Shown here piece by piece: positions 26,664 to 36,148 of a DNA stretch of 64,000 nt. The stretch is from Oceanobacillus sojae. GTDB taxonomy: Bacteria; Bacillota; Bacilli; Bacillales; Amphibacillaceae. The stretch covers positions 1 to 64,000 of the forward strand of contig NZ_BJYM01000007.1 in NCBI RefSeq assembly GCF_007991515.1, given 5' to 3'. The notes beneath the pieces were generated by a model that was not told the origin of the DNA, did no database searches, and worked only from the letters and a program-made list of their open reading frames with translations. Each line of letters opens with the position of its first letter. Position 1 is the first letter of the stretch. The position numbers and the translations under genes are program-made.

Positions 26664-26815
26664 AATCAACAACTGGATGAAGGAAAACTTCAAGACAATT
26701 ACTTTTCATAAAGCGAAACTTCATTTTCTGTTTTAAGAGGAGAAGTTCGGACGGTTATCCGTGATTAAAAGGAAAAGGAATCTGGATTGCGGCCCTTTAT
26801 CCAGTTGTTTTGATT
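26664..26815 (+). ncRNA. Possible structured RNA in the secA-prfB spacer
   Basis: AATCAACAACTGGAT (26664-26678) pairs with ATCCAGTTG-TT-TTGATT (26799-26815) over 15 bp with a two-base bulge. The enclosed 120 bases contain smaller hairpins: GAAG-GAAAA-CTTC, AACTTC/GAAGTT, and CGGA-CGGTTA-TCCG. This resembles a multi-branched leader. It could be the prfB 5' leader, an sRNA, or a degenerate repeat. It matches no riboswitch class I can recognise. Confidence 0.3.
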
Positions 26816-26855
26816 AACAGTTATAATTTTAGGTTTTACTAGGAGGAGTCAGTTT

Positions 26856-27954
26856 ATGGAATTAAATGAAATTAAACAAGAGCTGGAAAAAATAACTTCA
26901 CGAGTTGAAGAGTTCAGGGGGTCTCTTTGACCTCGAACAGAAGAAAGCACGAATTGCTGAGTTAGAAGCGCTTATGTCTGACCCGTCATTCTGGGATGAT
27001 CAGAACCAGGCGCAGACTGTTATTCAAGAATCTAACGGCTTAAAAAGCTATGTTGATTCTTTTGAAGAGATCCATGAAACATTAGAAAATCTGGAAGTTT
27101 CTTATGAACTGGTTAAAGAGGAAAATGACCAGGAATTATTTGAAGACTTACAGTCAGAGCTTCAGGAATTTAAAGACCAGGTAAATAAATTTGAGTTACA
27201 GCTCTTATTAAGTGAGCCTTATGATGCAAATAATGCAATTTTAGAACTGCATCCTGGAGCGGGCGGTACAGAATCGCAGGACTGGGCAAGTATGCTGTTG
27301 CGTATGTATCAACGCTGGGCTGAGAGTCATTCTTTTTCCGTAGAAACGATTGACTATCTTCCTGGAGAAGAAGCAGGCGTGAAGAGCGTTACGCTATTAA
27401 TTAAAGGACATAATGCATATGGATATTTAAAAGCAGAAAAAGGAGTTCACCGGCTTGTTCGGATTTCTCCGTTTGATTCGTCGGGCAGACGACATACATC
27501 TTTTGTATCCTGTGATGTTACTCCAGAGATGAGTGATGATGTTGATATCGAAATAAAATCAGAGGATATAAAAGTGGATACGTATCGTGCAAGCGGTGCT
27601 GGCGGGCAGCATGTCAATACAACAGATTCGGCTGTACGAATTACCCATCTTGCAACAAATATCATTGTTACATGTCAAAATGAACGTTCCCAGATAAAAA
27701 ACCGGGAACAGGCTCTGAAGATGTTAAAATCAAAGCTTTATCAATTGGAAATCGAGAAGCAGAAGCAGGAATTAGCTGAAATTCGTGGAGAGCAGATGGA
27801 GATTGGCTGGGGAAGTCAAATTCGTTCCTATGTTTTTCATCCGTATTCTATGGTTAAAGATCACAGGACAGATGTAGAAACTGGGAATACTCAGGCTGTT
27901 ATGGACGGCGAAATAGATATGTTTATTGACGGCTATCTTCGTGCGCAAATGTAA
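26856..27954 (+). CDS. prfB: Peptide chain release factor 2 (programmed +1 frameshift)
   Basis: RF2, 365 residues after frameshifting. The ATG at 26856 (AGGAGGAG upstream) starts a 24-codon frame that stops at TGA 26928-26930. The slip site AGG GGG TCT CTT TGA C includes the internal Shine-Dalgarno-like AGGGGG and CTT-TGAC, so ribosomes shift +1 to read GAC and continue to 27954. This is the known autoregulation of RF2: low RF2 favours shifting. The main body has the SPF motif ([14 protein letters not shown]) for stop recognition and GGQ (GAGGQHVN) for hydrolysis. Gene finders usually start it too late because of the shift. Confidence 0.96.
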
Positions 27955-28052
27955 TAAAGCTAAATTGTCCTTTTTTGTACAAAATGATCCCTTCAGAGTA
28001 AGACATAAAGAAGATATACTAAAAGTAACAACCAGCAGGGAGGGATGAGAAA

Positions 28053-28364
28053 ATGAAAAAAGGAATAACTGCACTGTTTTTAAGTGTGCTTATTGTTCTT
28101 GGAGCCTGCGGTAACGCGGATGATATTCGTAATGCTGATGAAGATTTAGAGGCTGGGGAACAAGTATATCGCAATAATTGTGCTTCTTGTCATGGAGCTG
28201 ATCTTTCAGGGAATGCCGGTCCATCACTGGTTGATGTCGGCTCGAAATATTCCCAGGAACAAATTGCAGATATAGTTCAAGAAGGTATCGGCGGTATGCA
28301 GCCGCAGCAGCATGTAGAAGGAGAAGACCTGGAAGAGTTAACTTCGTGGTTATCCGAACAATAA
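28053..28364 (+). CDS. cccB: Cytochrome c551 lipoprotein CccB
   Basis: A 103-residue exported lipoprotein: signal peptide MKKGITALFLSVLIVLGACG with Cys19 lipidated, then a single class I cytochrome c domain with haem motif CASCH and the axial Met in GGMQP. It carries electrons on the outer face of the membrane, probably to the caa3-type oxidase. AGGGAGG precedes the ATG. Position after prfB is conserved in Bacillus. Confidence 0.93.
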   Translation: MKKGITALFLSVLIVLGACGNADDIRNADEDLEAGEQVYRNNCASCHGADLSGNAGPSLVDVGSKYSQEQIADIVQEGIGGMQPQQHVEGEDLEELTSWLSEQ

Positions 28365-28368
28365 TATT

Positions 28369-28410
28369 TGACAGACATTTGCCTTGTTGCAAGTGTCTGT
28401 CAGCATTTTT
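28369..28410 (+). terminator. cccB terminator
   Basis: A 14-bp stem, TGACAGACATTTGC / GCAAGTGTCTGTCA (one G-T), with a 6-nt loop, then ATTTTT. Confidence 0.85.
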
Positions 28411-29131
28411 ATATTTTTAGCTGAATCCTTATTTTGAACAGCTGGGTGTTATAAAACATCAGCTGTTTTGGTTATTAGCCGGATAAACTTGTTTTTGATG
28501 TCTCTTCCTCTTATTGTCATCCTATTAAAACTGCTATCTATTTGATGACATATACTTCGTTTTTTCCTCCTATTTCTTAAGTAATTGTAATAGTCATATC
28601 TACTTAAATTTTCATTTTATCTATAATAAAAAATCTATATCTTGCCTTTTTTACATGTTAAAGTTTCCCGAAATTTTACAGAAACAGTATTTCGACACAG
28701 TAAAAATTTTAGCTGAGTTTCTTGCATGCCTCGGTTAATTTCAATTGATAAAAGTGCTGCGGTTTAAACTGGCTTAGTAATAACAAAAGCTTACTCTAGC
28801 ACAGATAAACTCTGCCCCTTTCCTAGACAGGTTTCTCAAGTTCTCTTTGTCTGTTTATTACAAGGATTGTCGAATTGAAATGAAAATGTAATACGATTTT
28901 TTCATCATAAAATACCAAGAGATGTTATAATTATTTTTGTTCGTTTAATTCTATTTAAATGAATTTAATTAATATGAAAAAGACAGAGATTAATAGCAGT
29001 ATGAAAAATATATCGAACTTTATAATAGATGCAGCGAAATATGCCTTTTTTTGTGCTTTAAGAAAGAAGACATAAGTCAGATCAGGTTATGTCATGGACT
29101 GAAATAATAAATTAAATTGGGTGGTCATGAA
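28411..29131. other. 700-bp intergenic region before ftsE
   Basis: No coding region, tRNA or known element is supported. A hairpin AACAGCTG / CAGCTGTT at 28437-28467 with a T-rich tail may be a second terminator for cccB. A TATAAT at 29021-29026 is a -10 candidate for ftsE without a clear -35. The only small frame I noted, 30 codons on the minus strand near 28620-28730, lacks a ribosome site. Confidence 0.5.
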
Positions 29132-29818
29132 ATGATAACAATGGAGAATGTATCCAAAACATATAGTAATGGTGTAACAGCACTGAACGATATTAGTGTA
29201 CATATCGATCGTGGTGAATTTGTTTATATTGTTGGCCCAAGCGGAGCCGGTAAATCATCATTTATTCGATTGATTTACCGGGAAGCAAAGCCGACAAAAG
29301 GAAAAATAATTGTGAGTGATCGGGATTTAAGCAAGTTAAAGGAAAGACATATCCCCTATTTACGCCGGGATATAGGCGTAGTCTTTCAGGACTTTAAGCT
29401 TCTGCAAAAACTGACAGTCTATGAAAATGTGGCGTTTGCTTTAGAAGTAATAGAAACACCGCCAAGAACCATAAAACGCAGAGTACAGGAAGTTTTGAAG
29501 CTGGTAGGATTAGAAGAAAAGGAAAAAATGATTCCAAGCGAATTATCAGGTGGGGAACAGCAGCGTGTAGCAATCGCACGGGCAATTGTAAATAATCCTA
29601 AGGTTGTTATAGCGGATGAACCGACAGGAAACCTGGACCCAGATACTTCGTGGGAAATCATGAAGGTTCTGGAAGATATTAACTCAAAAGGTACAACCAT
29701 AATCATGGCAACCCACAGTAAACATATTGTTAATACAATTAAACGTCGTGTCATTGCAATTGAAGATGGGGTTATTGTACGAGATCAACAGCGGGGTGAC
29801 TACGGCTATGAAATTTAG
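29132..29818 (+). CDS. ftsE: Cell-division ABC transporter ATPase FtsE
   Basis: A 228-residue ABC ATPase: Walker A GPSGAGKSS, signature LSGGEQQRV, Walker B VVIADEPTGNLDP, switch His in ATHS. With FtsX it forms a membrane complex that activates peptidoglycan hydrolases. The ATG at 29132 follows GGTGGT; an in-frame TTG five codons earlier lies upstream of that site. Its end overlaps the ftsX start by 11 bases. Confidence 0.96.
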   Translation: MITMENVSKTYSNGVTALNDISVHIDRGEFVYIVGPSGAGKSSFIRLIYREAKPTKGKIIVSDRDLSKLKERHIPYLRRDIGVVFQDFKLLQKLTVYENVAFALEVIETPPRTIKRRVQEVLKLVGLEEKEKMIPSELSGGEQQRVAIARAIVNNPKVVIADEPTGNLDPDTSWEIMKVLEDINSKGTTIIMATHSKHIVNTIKRRVIAIEDGVIVRDQQRGDYGYEI

Positions 29819-30701
29819 AACATTGTTAAGACATATACGTGAAGGTACCAAGAATATATTCCGGAATGGCTGGATGACATTTGCTTCGATCGCAGCTGTA
29901 ACAACAACCTTAATTCTGGTTGCAGTCTTTTTAGCCCTGGTTCTGAACCTTGACCAGATGGCTAAAAATATCGAGCAGGATGTTCAAATCAGTACTTTGA
30001 TTGATATGACAGCAGATGAAGATCAAATTGTCGAACTTGGTGAAGAAATTGAACAAATAGATGGTGTAGCAGAGGTGCAGTTCTCTTCTAATGATAACGA
30101 GCTGAGTAAATTAGTTGAGAGTATGGGAGATGAAGGACAAGCATGGTCTATGTTTGAACAGGATAATCCGTTAAACCATGTTTATATTGTAGAAGCCAGT
30201 ATTCCGGAAGAAACCGAGGTTATTGCTGATCAAATAGAAGAGCTGAATAATGTAGAGAGTGTATTATATGGAAAGGAAGTTGTCGAACAGCTTTTCCAAT
30301 TTAATAATTATGCGAGAGCAATTGGATTGGCATTAATTATAGCTCTAGTATTTACGGCAATATTCTTAATATCTAATACAATTAAGATAACTATTATAGC
30401 CAGAAGTACAGAAATTGGGATTCAAAAGTTAGTAGGAGCAACAAATTCATTTATCCGCTGGCCATTCTTTGTTGAAGGGGCTTTATTGGGAATTCTCGGT
30501 TCTCTGGCTCCGGTAGCGGTTATACTTGGAGGCTACTACTATATATATAATAATTTTGCGAATGTAGTTAATTTCCGATTTGTAGAACTATTGCCGTTTG
30601 ATCCATTCGCTTGGCAATTATCAGGAATGGTTCTTCTAATCGGTGCAGTAATAGGTGTTTGGGGAAGTGTGATGAGCGTACGTAAGTTCCTGAAAGTATA
30701 A
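29808..30701 (+). CDS. ftsX: Cell-division membrane protein FtsX
   Basis: A 297-residue four-helix membrane protein: one helix at about 22-44, an extracytoplasmic domain (about 50-170) and three C-terminal helices (FtsX/MacB-type domain with TEIGIQKLVGATNSFIRWPF). The ATG at 29808 lies inside the ftsE end with GGGGTGA upstream; the frame is open earlier but that part overlaps ftsE. Partner of FtsE; the next gene encodes a candidate hydrolase target. Confidence 0.95.
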   Translation: MKFRTLLRHIREGTKNIFRNGWMTFASIAAVTTTLILVAVFLALVLNLDQMAKNIEQDVQISTLIDMTADEDQIVELGEEIEQIDGVAEVQFSSNDNELSKLVESMGDEGQAWSMFEQDNPLNHVYIVEASIPEETEVIADQIEELNNVESVLYGKEVVEQLFQFNNYARAIGLALIIALVFTAIFLISNTIKITIIARSTEIGIQKLVGATNSFIRWPFFVEGALLGILGSLAPVAVILGGYYYIYNNFANVVNFRFVELLPFDPFAWQLSGMVLLIGAVIGVWGSVMSVRKFLKV

Positions 30702-30800
30702 GGATGATAGATAAAGAAAGTTTATTACCGTAAATCATCTGTAAATTTTTTGGTTCAGGTCAAATGGACGTTTACACTCAAGAGTTAGATGAATATTTGT

Positions 30801-30855
30801 AGTTTCATTCAGTGTAAGTAGTATAAAAATTTTCACTGAATGAAACTTCATTTTA
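30801..30855 (+). terminator. Terminator after ftsX
   Basis: Perfect 14-bp stem AGTTTCATTCAGTG / CACTGAATGAAACT with a 19-nt loop, then TTCATTTTATTTT. The arm shares TTCATTCAG/CTGAATGAA with the hairpin at 12153. Confidence 0.75.
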
Positions 30856-30951
30856 TTTTAAATAAGTATTATCAGAGGGACAAAATGGCGGTAAAGCTAT
30901 TGAAGCAGTCATTTTCTAAAGCCAGAAACAAAATGGAGAGGGGAACAACAT

Positions 30952-32538
30952 ATGAGAAGCTTGAGAGCATTAGCATCAGTAAGCCTAGTTACTTTGCTCG
31001 CAGTGACAACACCATTACATTCTGTTTCAGCAGAGTCTGTAAAAGATGTGGAAGATGAAATTAGTGAATTAGAAAAAGAAAAGTCTAATCTGGAAACAGA
31101 AAAAGAAGAGGCAAAGAAAAAGAAAGAGGATTCTGAAGAAAAGCTGGAATCTAATCAACAAGAGCAGAATGAGGTTGAGAGTGAAATTTCATCAATAGAT
31201 GAAGAATTAAATCAGACGCAATCCGACATTACTGCAAAAGAGAGTGAAATTGAGGAAACGAACCAGGAAATAGAGAGCCTCAACAACGAAATTGAAGAGC
31301 TGTCCAACCGTATAGAAGAATTAGGGGATGAAATAAAAGACTTAGAAGAGCGAATTGAAACCAGAGACCAGCTCATCAAAGACCGCCTCCGTACCATTCA
31401 GCAGAATGGCGGGGAAATCCAATACTTAGAAGTGATATTTGGAGCACAAAATTTTAGTGAATTTGTGTCCCGGAGTACAGCAGTCAATACGATAATGGAT
31501 CAGGACAGATCTATTTTAGAAGAACAGGCAAATGATAAGGCTCAACTGGAAGAAAATAAAGAAGAAGTGGAAGCAAGCAAGGTAACTGTTGAGGAAAATA
31601 AAGTAGCTGTCGAAGAAAATAAGGCGGCACTTGAGGGGCAGCATGAGGAGCTGCTTGCATTAGAAGAGCAATTAGATGAACAAATTTCTGATAAAGAAAC
31701 TTTATTAGCTGACTTAGAAATTGAATATAATGATATTGAAGAAGTAAAATTAACTGCTGAAGAAGAACAGCAGCTGATTGACGCTCAAGCAGAAGCAAAA
31801 CAAGCGGCTTTAGATTCTGCACAGAGTAAAAAAGCAGAAATAGAGCAGAAGGAAGCAGAAGAAGCGGAACGTGCCCGGGCAGAAGCAGAAGCTGAGGAGC
31901 AGCGCAAGGCGGAAGAAGAGCGTAAAGCTGAGGAAGAACGCCAAAAAGAAGCGGAACAACAAGAAGATAGCGAAGAGCAAACAGAGAGTAATTCAAGTGA
32001 GTCTGAAGGCAGTGAATCCTCTGATGAAGAAGAAAGTGAAAACGATGTACAGGTAGCCAGCGGTTATACAGCTGAAGCAGAAGTGAAAACAGAAACAGAG
32101 ACAGCAAGTGAATCAGTTCCAAGTAACAGTTCCGGGTTTATCCGCCCTACTTCTGGACCACAAACCTCTCCATTTGATCCTAATCGGGTACATCCAATTC
32201 ATGGAGATGTCCGGCCTCATAATGGGATGGATTTTGGACAAAGAGGAGAAGCAGATAAAGTGATTCGTGCTGCAGCAGATGGTGTTGTTGCTTACACTGG
32301 TACAATGAGCGGTTATGGGAATACAGTTATGGTAACTCATAATGTAAATGGTCAGGATTATACTACTTTGTATGCTCATTTATCAAGCTTTACTGTATCT
32401 AACGGACAAACAGTAAGCCAGGGAGATCAGATTGCTGTGATGGGGAATACAGGAGGATCTACCGGTGTCCATCTCCATTTTGAAATTCACCCTGGAGGGT
32501 ACAAGAATCCTGTTGATCCATCAGGTTATATAAATTAA
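30952..32538 (+). CDS. EnvC-like coiled-coil M23 peptidoglycan endopeptidase
   Basis: A 528-residue exported protein: signal peptide MRSLRALASVSLVTLLAVTT with cleavage after SVSA, two long coiled-coil regions (about 32-135 and 185-310), an acidic Ser/Glu-rich linker (about 310-395) and a C-terminal M23 (LytM) domain. Zinc ligands look intact: HNGMDFG (His and Asp) and HLHFE. It should cleave peptidoglycan cross-bridges, so unlike EnvC it is probably catalytic. The coiled-coil plus M23 layout and its place right after ftsEX suggest it is regulated by FtsX. AGAGGGGAA precedes the ATG. The pairing with FtsEX is inference. Confidence 0.88.
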   Translation: MRSLRALASVSLVTLLAVTTPLHSVSAESVKDVEDEISELEKEKSNLETEKEEAKKKKEDSEEKLESNQQEQNEVESEISSIDEELNQTQSDITAKESEIEETNQEIESLNNEIEELSNRIEELGDEIKDLEERIETRDQLIKDRLRTIQQNGGEIQYLEVIFGAQNFSEFVSRSTAVNTIMDQDRSILEEQANDKAQLEENKEEVEASKVTVEENKVAVEENKAALEGQHEELLALEEQLDEQISDKETLLADLEIEYNDIEEVKLTAEEEQQLIDAQAEAKQAALDSAQSKKAEIEQKEAEEAERARAEAEAEEQRKAEEERKAEEERQKEAEQQEDSEEQTESNSSESEGSESSDEEESENDVQVASGYTAEAEVKTETETASESVPSNSSGFIRPTSGPQTSPFDPNRVHPIHGDVRPHNGMDFGQRGEADKVIRAAADGVVAYTGTMSGYGNTVMVTHNVNGQDYTTLYAHLSSFTVSNGQTVSQGDQIAVMGNTGGSTGVHLHFEIHPGGYKNPVDPSGYIN

Positions 32539-32578
32539 TTCATTGCGTAGTTAATAGAATAAAGAAATCTATCAAATG

Positions 32579-32640
32579 GAAATCCGAACTAGTATTCAAA
32601 CCCCTTTCATAGGAGTTTGAATCAGTTCGGATTTCTTGTT
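32579..32640 (+). terminator. Terminator after the M23 gene
   Basis: GAAATCCGAACT...ATTCAAAC pairs with GTTTGAAT...AGTTCGGATTTC: a long stem with one small internal mismatch, then CTTGTTATT. Confidence 0.8.
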
Positions 32641-33056
32641 ATTAAATAAAGGACCAGCGGCTTTCTACTACTGTCTGGAATTGCGGTTTGGTATTCGGAC
32701 AAAAAGAACAGGAATTTCAAATAAAGTGTTTCTTATGGATGTTTGTTTAAAATCATAGTCATTCGCTTCATAACATGATATGCTTTTCTTATTAGAAAAT
32801 AAAAAATACCATTTTATCATAGAAACTGTTTGTAAAGCTCCTGTTTTGGGTTGAAAAATGGTTTTGTTTAGTAATCTCGGTCTACTTCCATAGAAGGAAG
32901 TTTTGTTTTATCTATCAGGGATTATTTCTTTTAAGATAACAGGTATAATGGAATTGTGAAGGTCAGCCGTTTTTTCATAATACCTGCTATATATTAATTA
33001 TTCAACTTCAAAGGTGAATGGAAGCTTTTGAAGCATTTAAAGAGGTGTAGAAAGAA
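32641..33056. other. Intergenic region before ctpB
   Basis: No gene seen. A TATAAT at 32944-32949 is a likely -10 for ctpB but the -35 is poor. A small hairpin, CTTCC-ATAGAA-GGAAG with a T-rich tail, lies near 32887-32912, and CTTCAAA/TTTGAAG near 33007-33030 sits shortly before the ctpB ribosome site. Confidence 0.45.
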
Positions 33057-34529
33057 ATGAAGCTTAATCAATCTAAGATTATACTGATATTAATAGGAGC
33101 CTTGCTTATTGGGCTTTTAGGCGGTTACGGCGGAGTGAAGCTAGCCCAAAATCAGGGTGACAGCTCTCCTTTAGAGATAACTGATACAGAAACATCCGAC
33201 AATGAAGGAGAAGGTACAGATGCTGATTTGCCGGCAGATTTAAACAAAATTTCGCAAACCTTTGATTTGATTAAATCAAACTACATTGAGGATGTTGATG
33301 ATAACGAGCTGGTAGAGGGTGCTATAGAAGGTATGCTTTCTACACTGGAAGATCCGCACACCTCCTACTTAGACAGTGAAATGATGCAGCAATTTAACGA
33401 ACAGATTGAATCATCCTTTGAAGGAATCGGGGCAGAAGTCAGTGAGGTAGATGGTTATATTACGATTATTTCACCAATGAAGGATTCTCCAGCAGAAAAA
33501 GCCGGGTTGCGTCCAAATGATCAGGTCCTAAGTGTGGATGGAGAAAGCGTTGAAGGATTAAATGTGAACGAGGCTGTTGCTAAAATTCGCGGGGAAAAAG
33601 GTACGGATGTTGTTTTAGAGATACAGCGTTCAGGCGTTTCAGATCCATTTGAAGTAACCATTCAACGGGATACGATTCCTGTTGAAACAGTATATAGTGA
33701 AATAAACAGTGAAAATGGCAAGGATACTGGTGTTATTCAGATTACCAACTTCTCAGAGCACACCAATGAAGAGTTTACAGAGCAGCTGGCTGATTTAGAG
33801 GATCAGGGTATTGACGGTCTTGTCATTGATGTCCGCGGAAATCCGGGAGGTTTATTAGATGTTGCAGAAGATATTCTAAAGCAGTTTGTCCCTAAAGACA
33901 TGCCATATTTGCAAATAGAGGATTCTGATGGAAACACAGAAGAGTTTGCATCAGATTTAGAAGAGGAGAAGGATTATCCAATCAGCGTGTTAATTGATGA
34001 AGGAAGTGCATCTGCTTCAGAAATTGTCGCTGTAGCAATGAAAGAGCTTGGATATGATATTGTTGGAGAAACCAGCTTTGGAAAAGGTACAGTGCAGCAG
34101 GCTATTCCGCTAGGCGATGACAGTTCTATTAAAATGACAACCTATAAATGGTTATCTCCGAACGGTGTATGGATTGACGGTGATGGTGTGGAACCGACCG
34201 TCGAACAGAAACAGGATGATTATTACTATTCCATTCCAATTCAAGTAACGGATGATGAGCCGCTCACCTTTGACCATACAAGTGAAGCAGTAGCTAATAT
34301 GCAGGTAATGTTATCCGGTTTAGGATATGACACAGGAAGAACAGATGGTTACTTTAATGAAGAAACAGAAAGTGCTGTAGAAGATTTCCAGGAAGATAAT
34401 GATTTGGAGGTAACCGGAGAAGTAGATGAAGAAACCGGGGGCTTAATTGAAACACAAATTATTGAAAAAATCCGTTCCGGAGAAGATGATGAGCAGCTGG
34501 AACGATCTTTGGAAGAGCTTTATCAATAA
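33057..34529 (+). CDS. ctpB: Carboxy-terminal processing protease CtpB (S41 family)
   Basis: A 490-residue exported serine protease: N-terminal membrane anchor/signal (about 7-30), PDZ domain (about 110-200), S41 catalytic domain with the Ser/Lys dyad (Ser319 in GSASASEI, Lys343 in FGKGTVQ), and a C-terminal peptidoglycan-binding domain (GYDTGRTDGYFNEETESAVEDFQ, about 415-475). Close to B. subtilis CtpB (YvjB), which trims SpoIVFA during SigK activation. A sporulation role is inferred. GAGGTG precedes the ATG. Terminator downstream. Confidence 0.93.
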   Translation: MKLNQSKIILILIGALLIGLLGGYGGVKLAQNQGDSSPLEITDTETSDNEGEGTDADLPADLNKISQTFDLIKSNYIEDVDDNELVEGAIEGMLSTLEDPHTSYLDSEMMQQFNEQIESSFEGIGAEVSEVDGYITIISPMKDSPAEKAGLRPNDQVLSVDGESVEGLNVNEAVAKIRGEKGTDVVLEIQRSGVSDPFEVTIQRDTIPVETVYSEINSENGKDTGVIQITNFSEHTNEEFTEQLADLEDQGIDGLVIDVRGNPGGLLDVAEDILKQFVPKDMPYLQIEDSDGNTEEFASDLEEEKDYPISVLIDEGSASASEIVAVAMKELGYDIVGETSFGKGTVQQAIPLGDDSSIKMTTYKWLSPNGVWIDGDGVEPTVEQKQDDYYYSIPIQVTDDEPLTFDHTSEAVANMQVMLSGLGYDTGRTDGYFNEETESAVEDFQEDNDLEVTGEVDEETGGLIETQIIEKIRSGEDDEQLERSLEELYQ

Positions 34530-34557
34530 ATGAAACTTGACTTCTTGATAGAGAAAT

Positions 34558-34598
34558 ATTTGTTCATCCATCATGCTATGATGGATGAACAAATTTTA
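34558..34598 (+). terminator. ctpB terminator
   Basis: Perfect 16-bp stem (ATTTGTTCATCCATCA and its complement) with a 5-nt loop and T-tail. Confidence 0.9.
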
Positions 34599-34634
34599 AC
34601 GTATAAAATGTATTCGCGAAGAAGGTGAAGAATA

Positions 34635-35837
34635 TTGGTGGAAGAATGGCTTATTGAACTGGCAAAAGGTATAGGGAAGTTCTTTCTGAATCCGGCGTTA
34701 TACTGGTTTTTATTTATATTAACCATGGCAAGTTATTTCCGGATTAAACGGGAGCGGTATGATTTCGGAATAAAAATATATCCGAAATTTATTGAATGGC
34801 ATCGGACTTGGCTTGTTTCATTAATTAGCGGCATACTTATATCTGCTGTAATTATTGGAGTCGGCATGGTGTTCTCCTATGAAACACTTTTCGTATTAGC
34901 ACTCAGTTTTATCGTTATAAGTATCAGTACCCGTTTTACGCTGTTGTCTCCAAGCTATACGCTGGGACTGACATTTTTGATTTTATTTTTTGCACCTTAT
35001 GTACTCGACATGCAAAATTGGTTTGATTACTCTCTGCTCTATGAACGCAGTCTTCCTGCTTTGGCAGTCCTGGCCGGATTATTGCTTTTTGTAGAGTCTC
35101 TATTAATTAAACGTGTTGAAAAACAAGATTTATTTCCGAGAATTCAGCTGAGTGACCGGGGTGTCTGGGTAGGAGAGCAGCAAATCAAACGATTAACGGT
35201 AGTACCGCTGCTTATGCTTGTGCCTGAAGGGTTAATCACTTCTTTTGCACCTTGGTGGCCGTATTTATCAATAGGGGAATCTTCTTTAGGTCTGGTGCTC
35301 ATTCCCTTTTTAATTGGCTTTAACTATAAAGCAAAAGGCCATTTCCACCAAGATGCTATTTACAAGCTGGCAAAGGCGAATACATTTTTGGCAATTGGCA
35401 TTTTCCTTATTGCTGTCGCAGGAATATTTATTCCATATCTTTCTCTGACTGCAATTATCCTTGCAATCATAGGAAAAGAATATTTGAACTATCGATATAG
35501 AGAAGGAGACCGCTTACGACGGCCGTATTATCAGCCGCATCCAAAAGGCTTGCGGGTTGTGGGGATTCTCCCGGGAAGTCCGGCAGACAGGCTGGAGATA
35601 GAACCTGGTGAATCTATCTATAGAGTGCACGGGAAAAATGTACAGACAAGCCAGGCTTTTTATGAAGCTTTACAGCGAAGCGGGGCTTATATTAAATTGG
35701 AAGTCTTTAATCATGATAATGAGATTCGTTTCGTACAATGTTCCCTATATGAAGGAGAGCATCATTCCTTGGGCTTTCAATTTGCTGAAGAGCCTTATAA
35801 AGCAAGAAGAGATAAAAAAAATAATAATGCGTCCTAA
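34635..35837 (+). CDS. minJ: Division topology protein MinJ
   Basis: A 400-residue polytopic membrane protein with about six to eight predicted helices in residues 15-290 and a C-terminal cytoplasmic PDZ domain (KGLRVVGILPGSPADRLEIEPGESIYRVHGKNVQ). Length and layout match MinJ (YvjD), which bridges DivIVA and MinCD. The start is the TTG at 34635, six bases after AAGGTGA; the adjacent GTG at 34638 is almost as good. Location between ctpB and uvrB is conserved. Confidence 0.9.
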   Translation: MVEEWLIELAKGIGKFFLNPALYWFLFILTMASYFRIKRERYDFGIKIYPKFIEWHRTWLVSLISGILISAVIIGVGMVFSYETLFVLALSFIVISISTRFTLLSPSYTLGLTFLILFFAPYVLDMQNWFDYSLLYERSLPALAVLAGLLLFVESLLIKRVEKQDLFPRIQLSDRGVWVGEQQIKRLTVVPLLMLVPEGLITSFAPWWPYLSIGESSLGLVLIPFLIGFNYKAKGHFHQDAIYKLAKANTFLAIGIFLIAVAGIFIPYLSLTAIILAIIGKEYLNYRYREGDRLRRPYYQPHPKGLRVVGILPGSPADRLEIEPGESIYRVHGKNVQTSQAFYEALQRSGAYIKLEVFNHDNEIRFVQCSLYEGEHHSLGFQFAEEPYKARRDKKNNNAS

Positions 35838-35890
35838 AATAAGAATGCTTGAAACGGTGATTACAACCGGGTTCAGGCATTCTTATTTCA
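35838..35890 (+). terminator. minJ terminator
   Basis: AATAAGAATGCTTGAA / TTCAGGCATTCTTATT, a 16-bp stem with one G-T pair and an 18-nt loop, then TTCATT. The remaining spacer to 36148 shows no gene. Confidence 0.7.
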
Positions 35891-36148
35891 TTATAAAATG
35901 TAAATCAGGATTGAAAGATTGACAGAAAGGCTATAATGAAAATAGAGGCTATTAAATCGATTTTTTTAATTCCTGATTAAATTCTACAGATGATAAATCA
36001 AATAGCGTTATTATATAAAAAGCTCGGACTATGATGGAGTGATTAATTTAAGACCATTGGAAACGATACTGCGGTATTCCAGTATTACTAATGACCTGCA
36101 TTAATTTATAAATACTAAAAAAGATATATAATTTCTTAAAAAACAAGT

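Noticed and set aside
28620..28730. 30-codon minus-strand frame before ftsE
   Set aside because: It has no usable ribosome site and low-complexity composition; likely chance in AT-rich DNA.
31511..32122. 203-codon antisense frame in the M23 gene
   Set aside because: Leu-rich mirror of the Glu/Ala-rich coiled coil; a composition artefact with no ribosome site.
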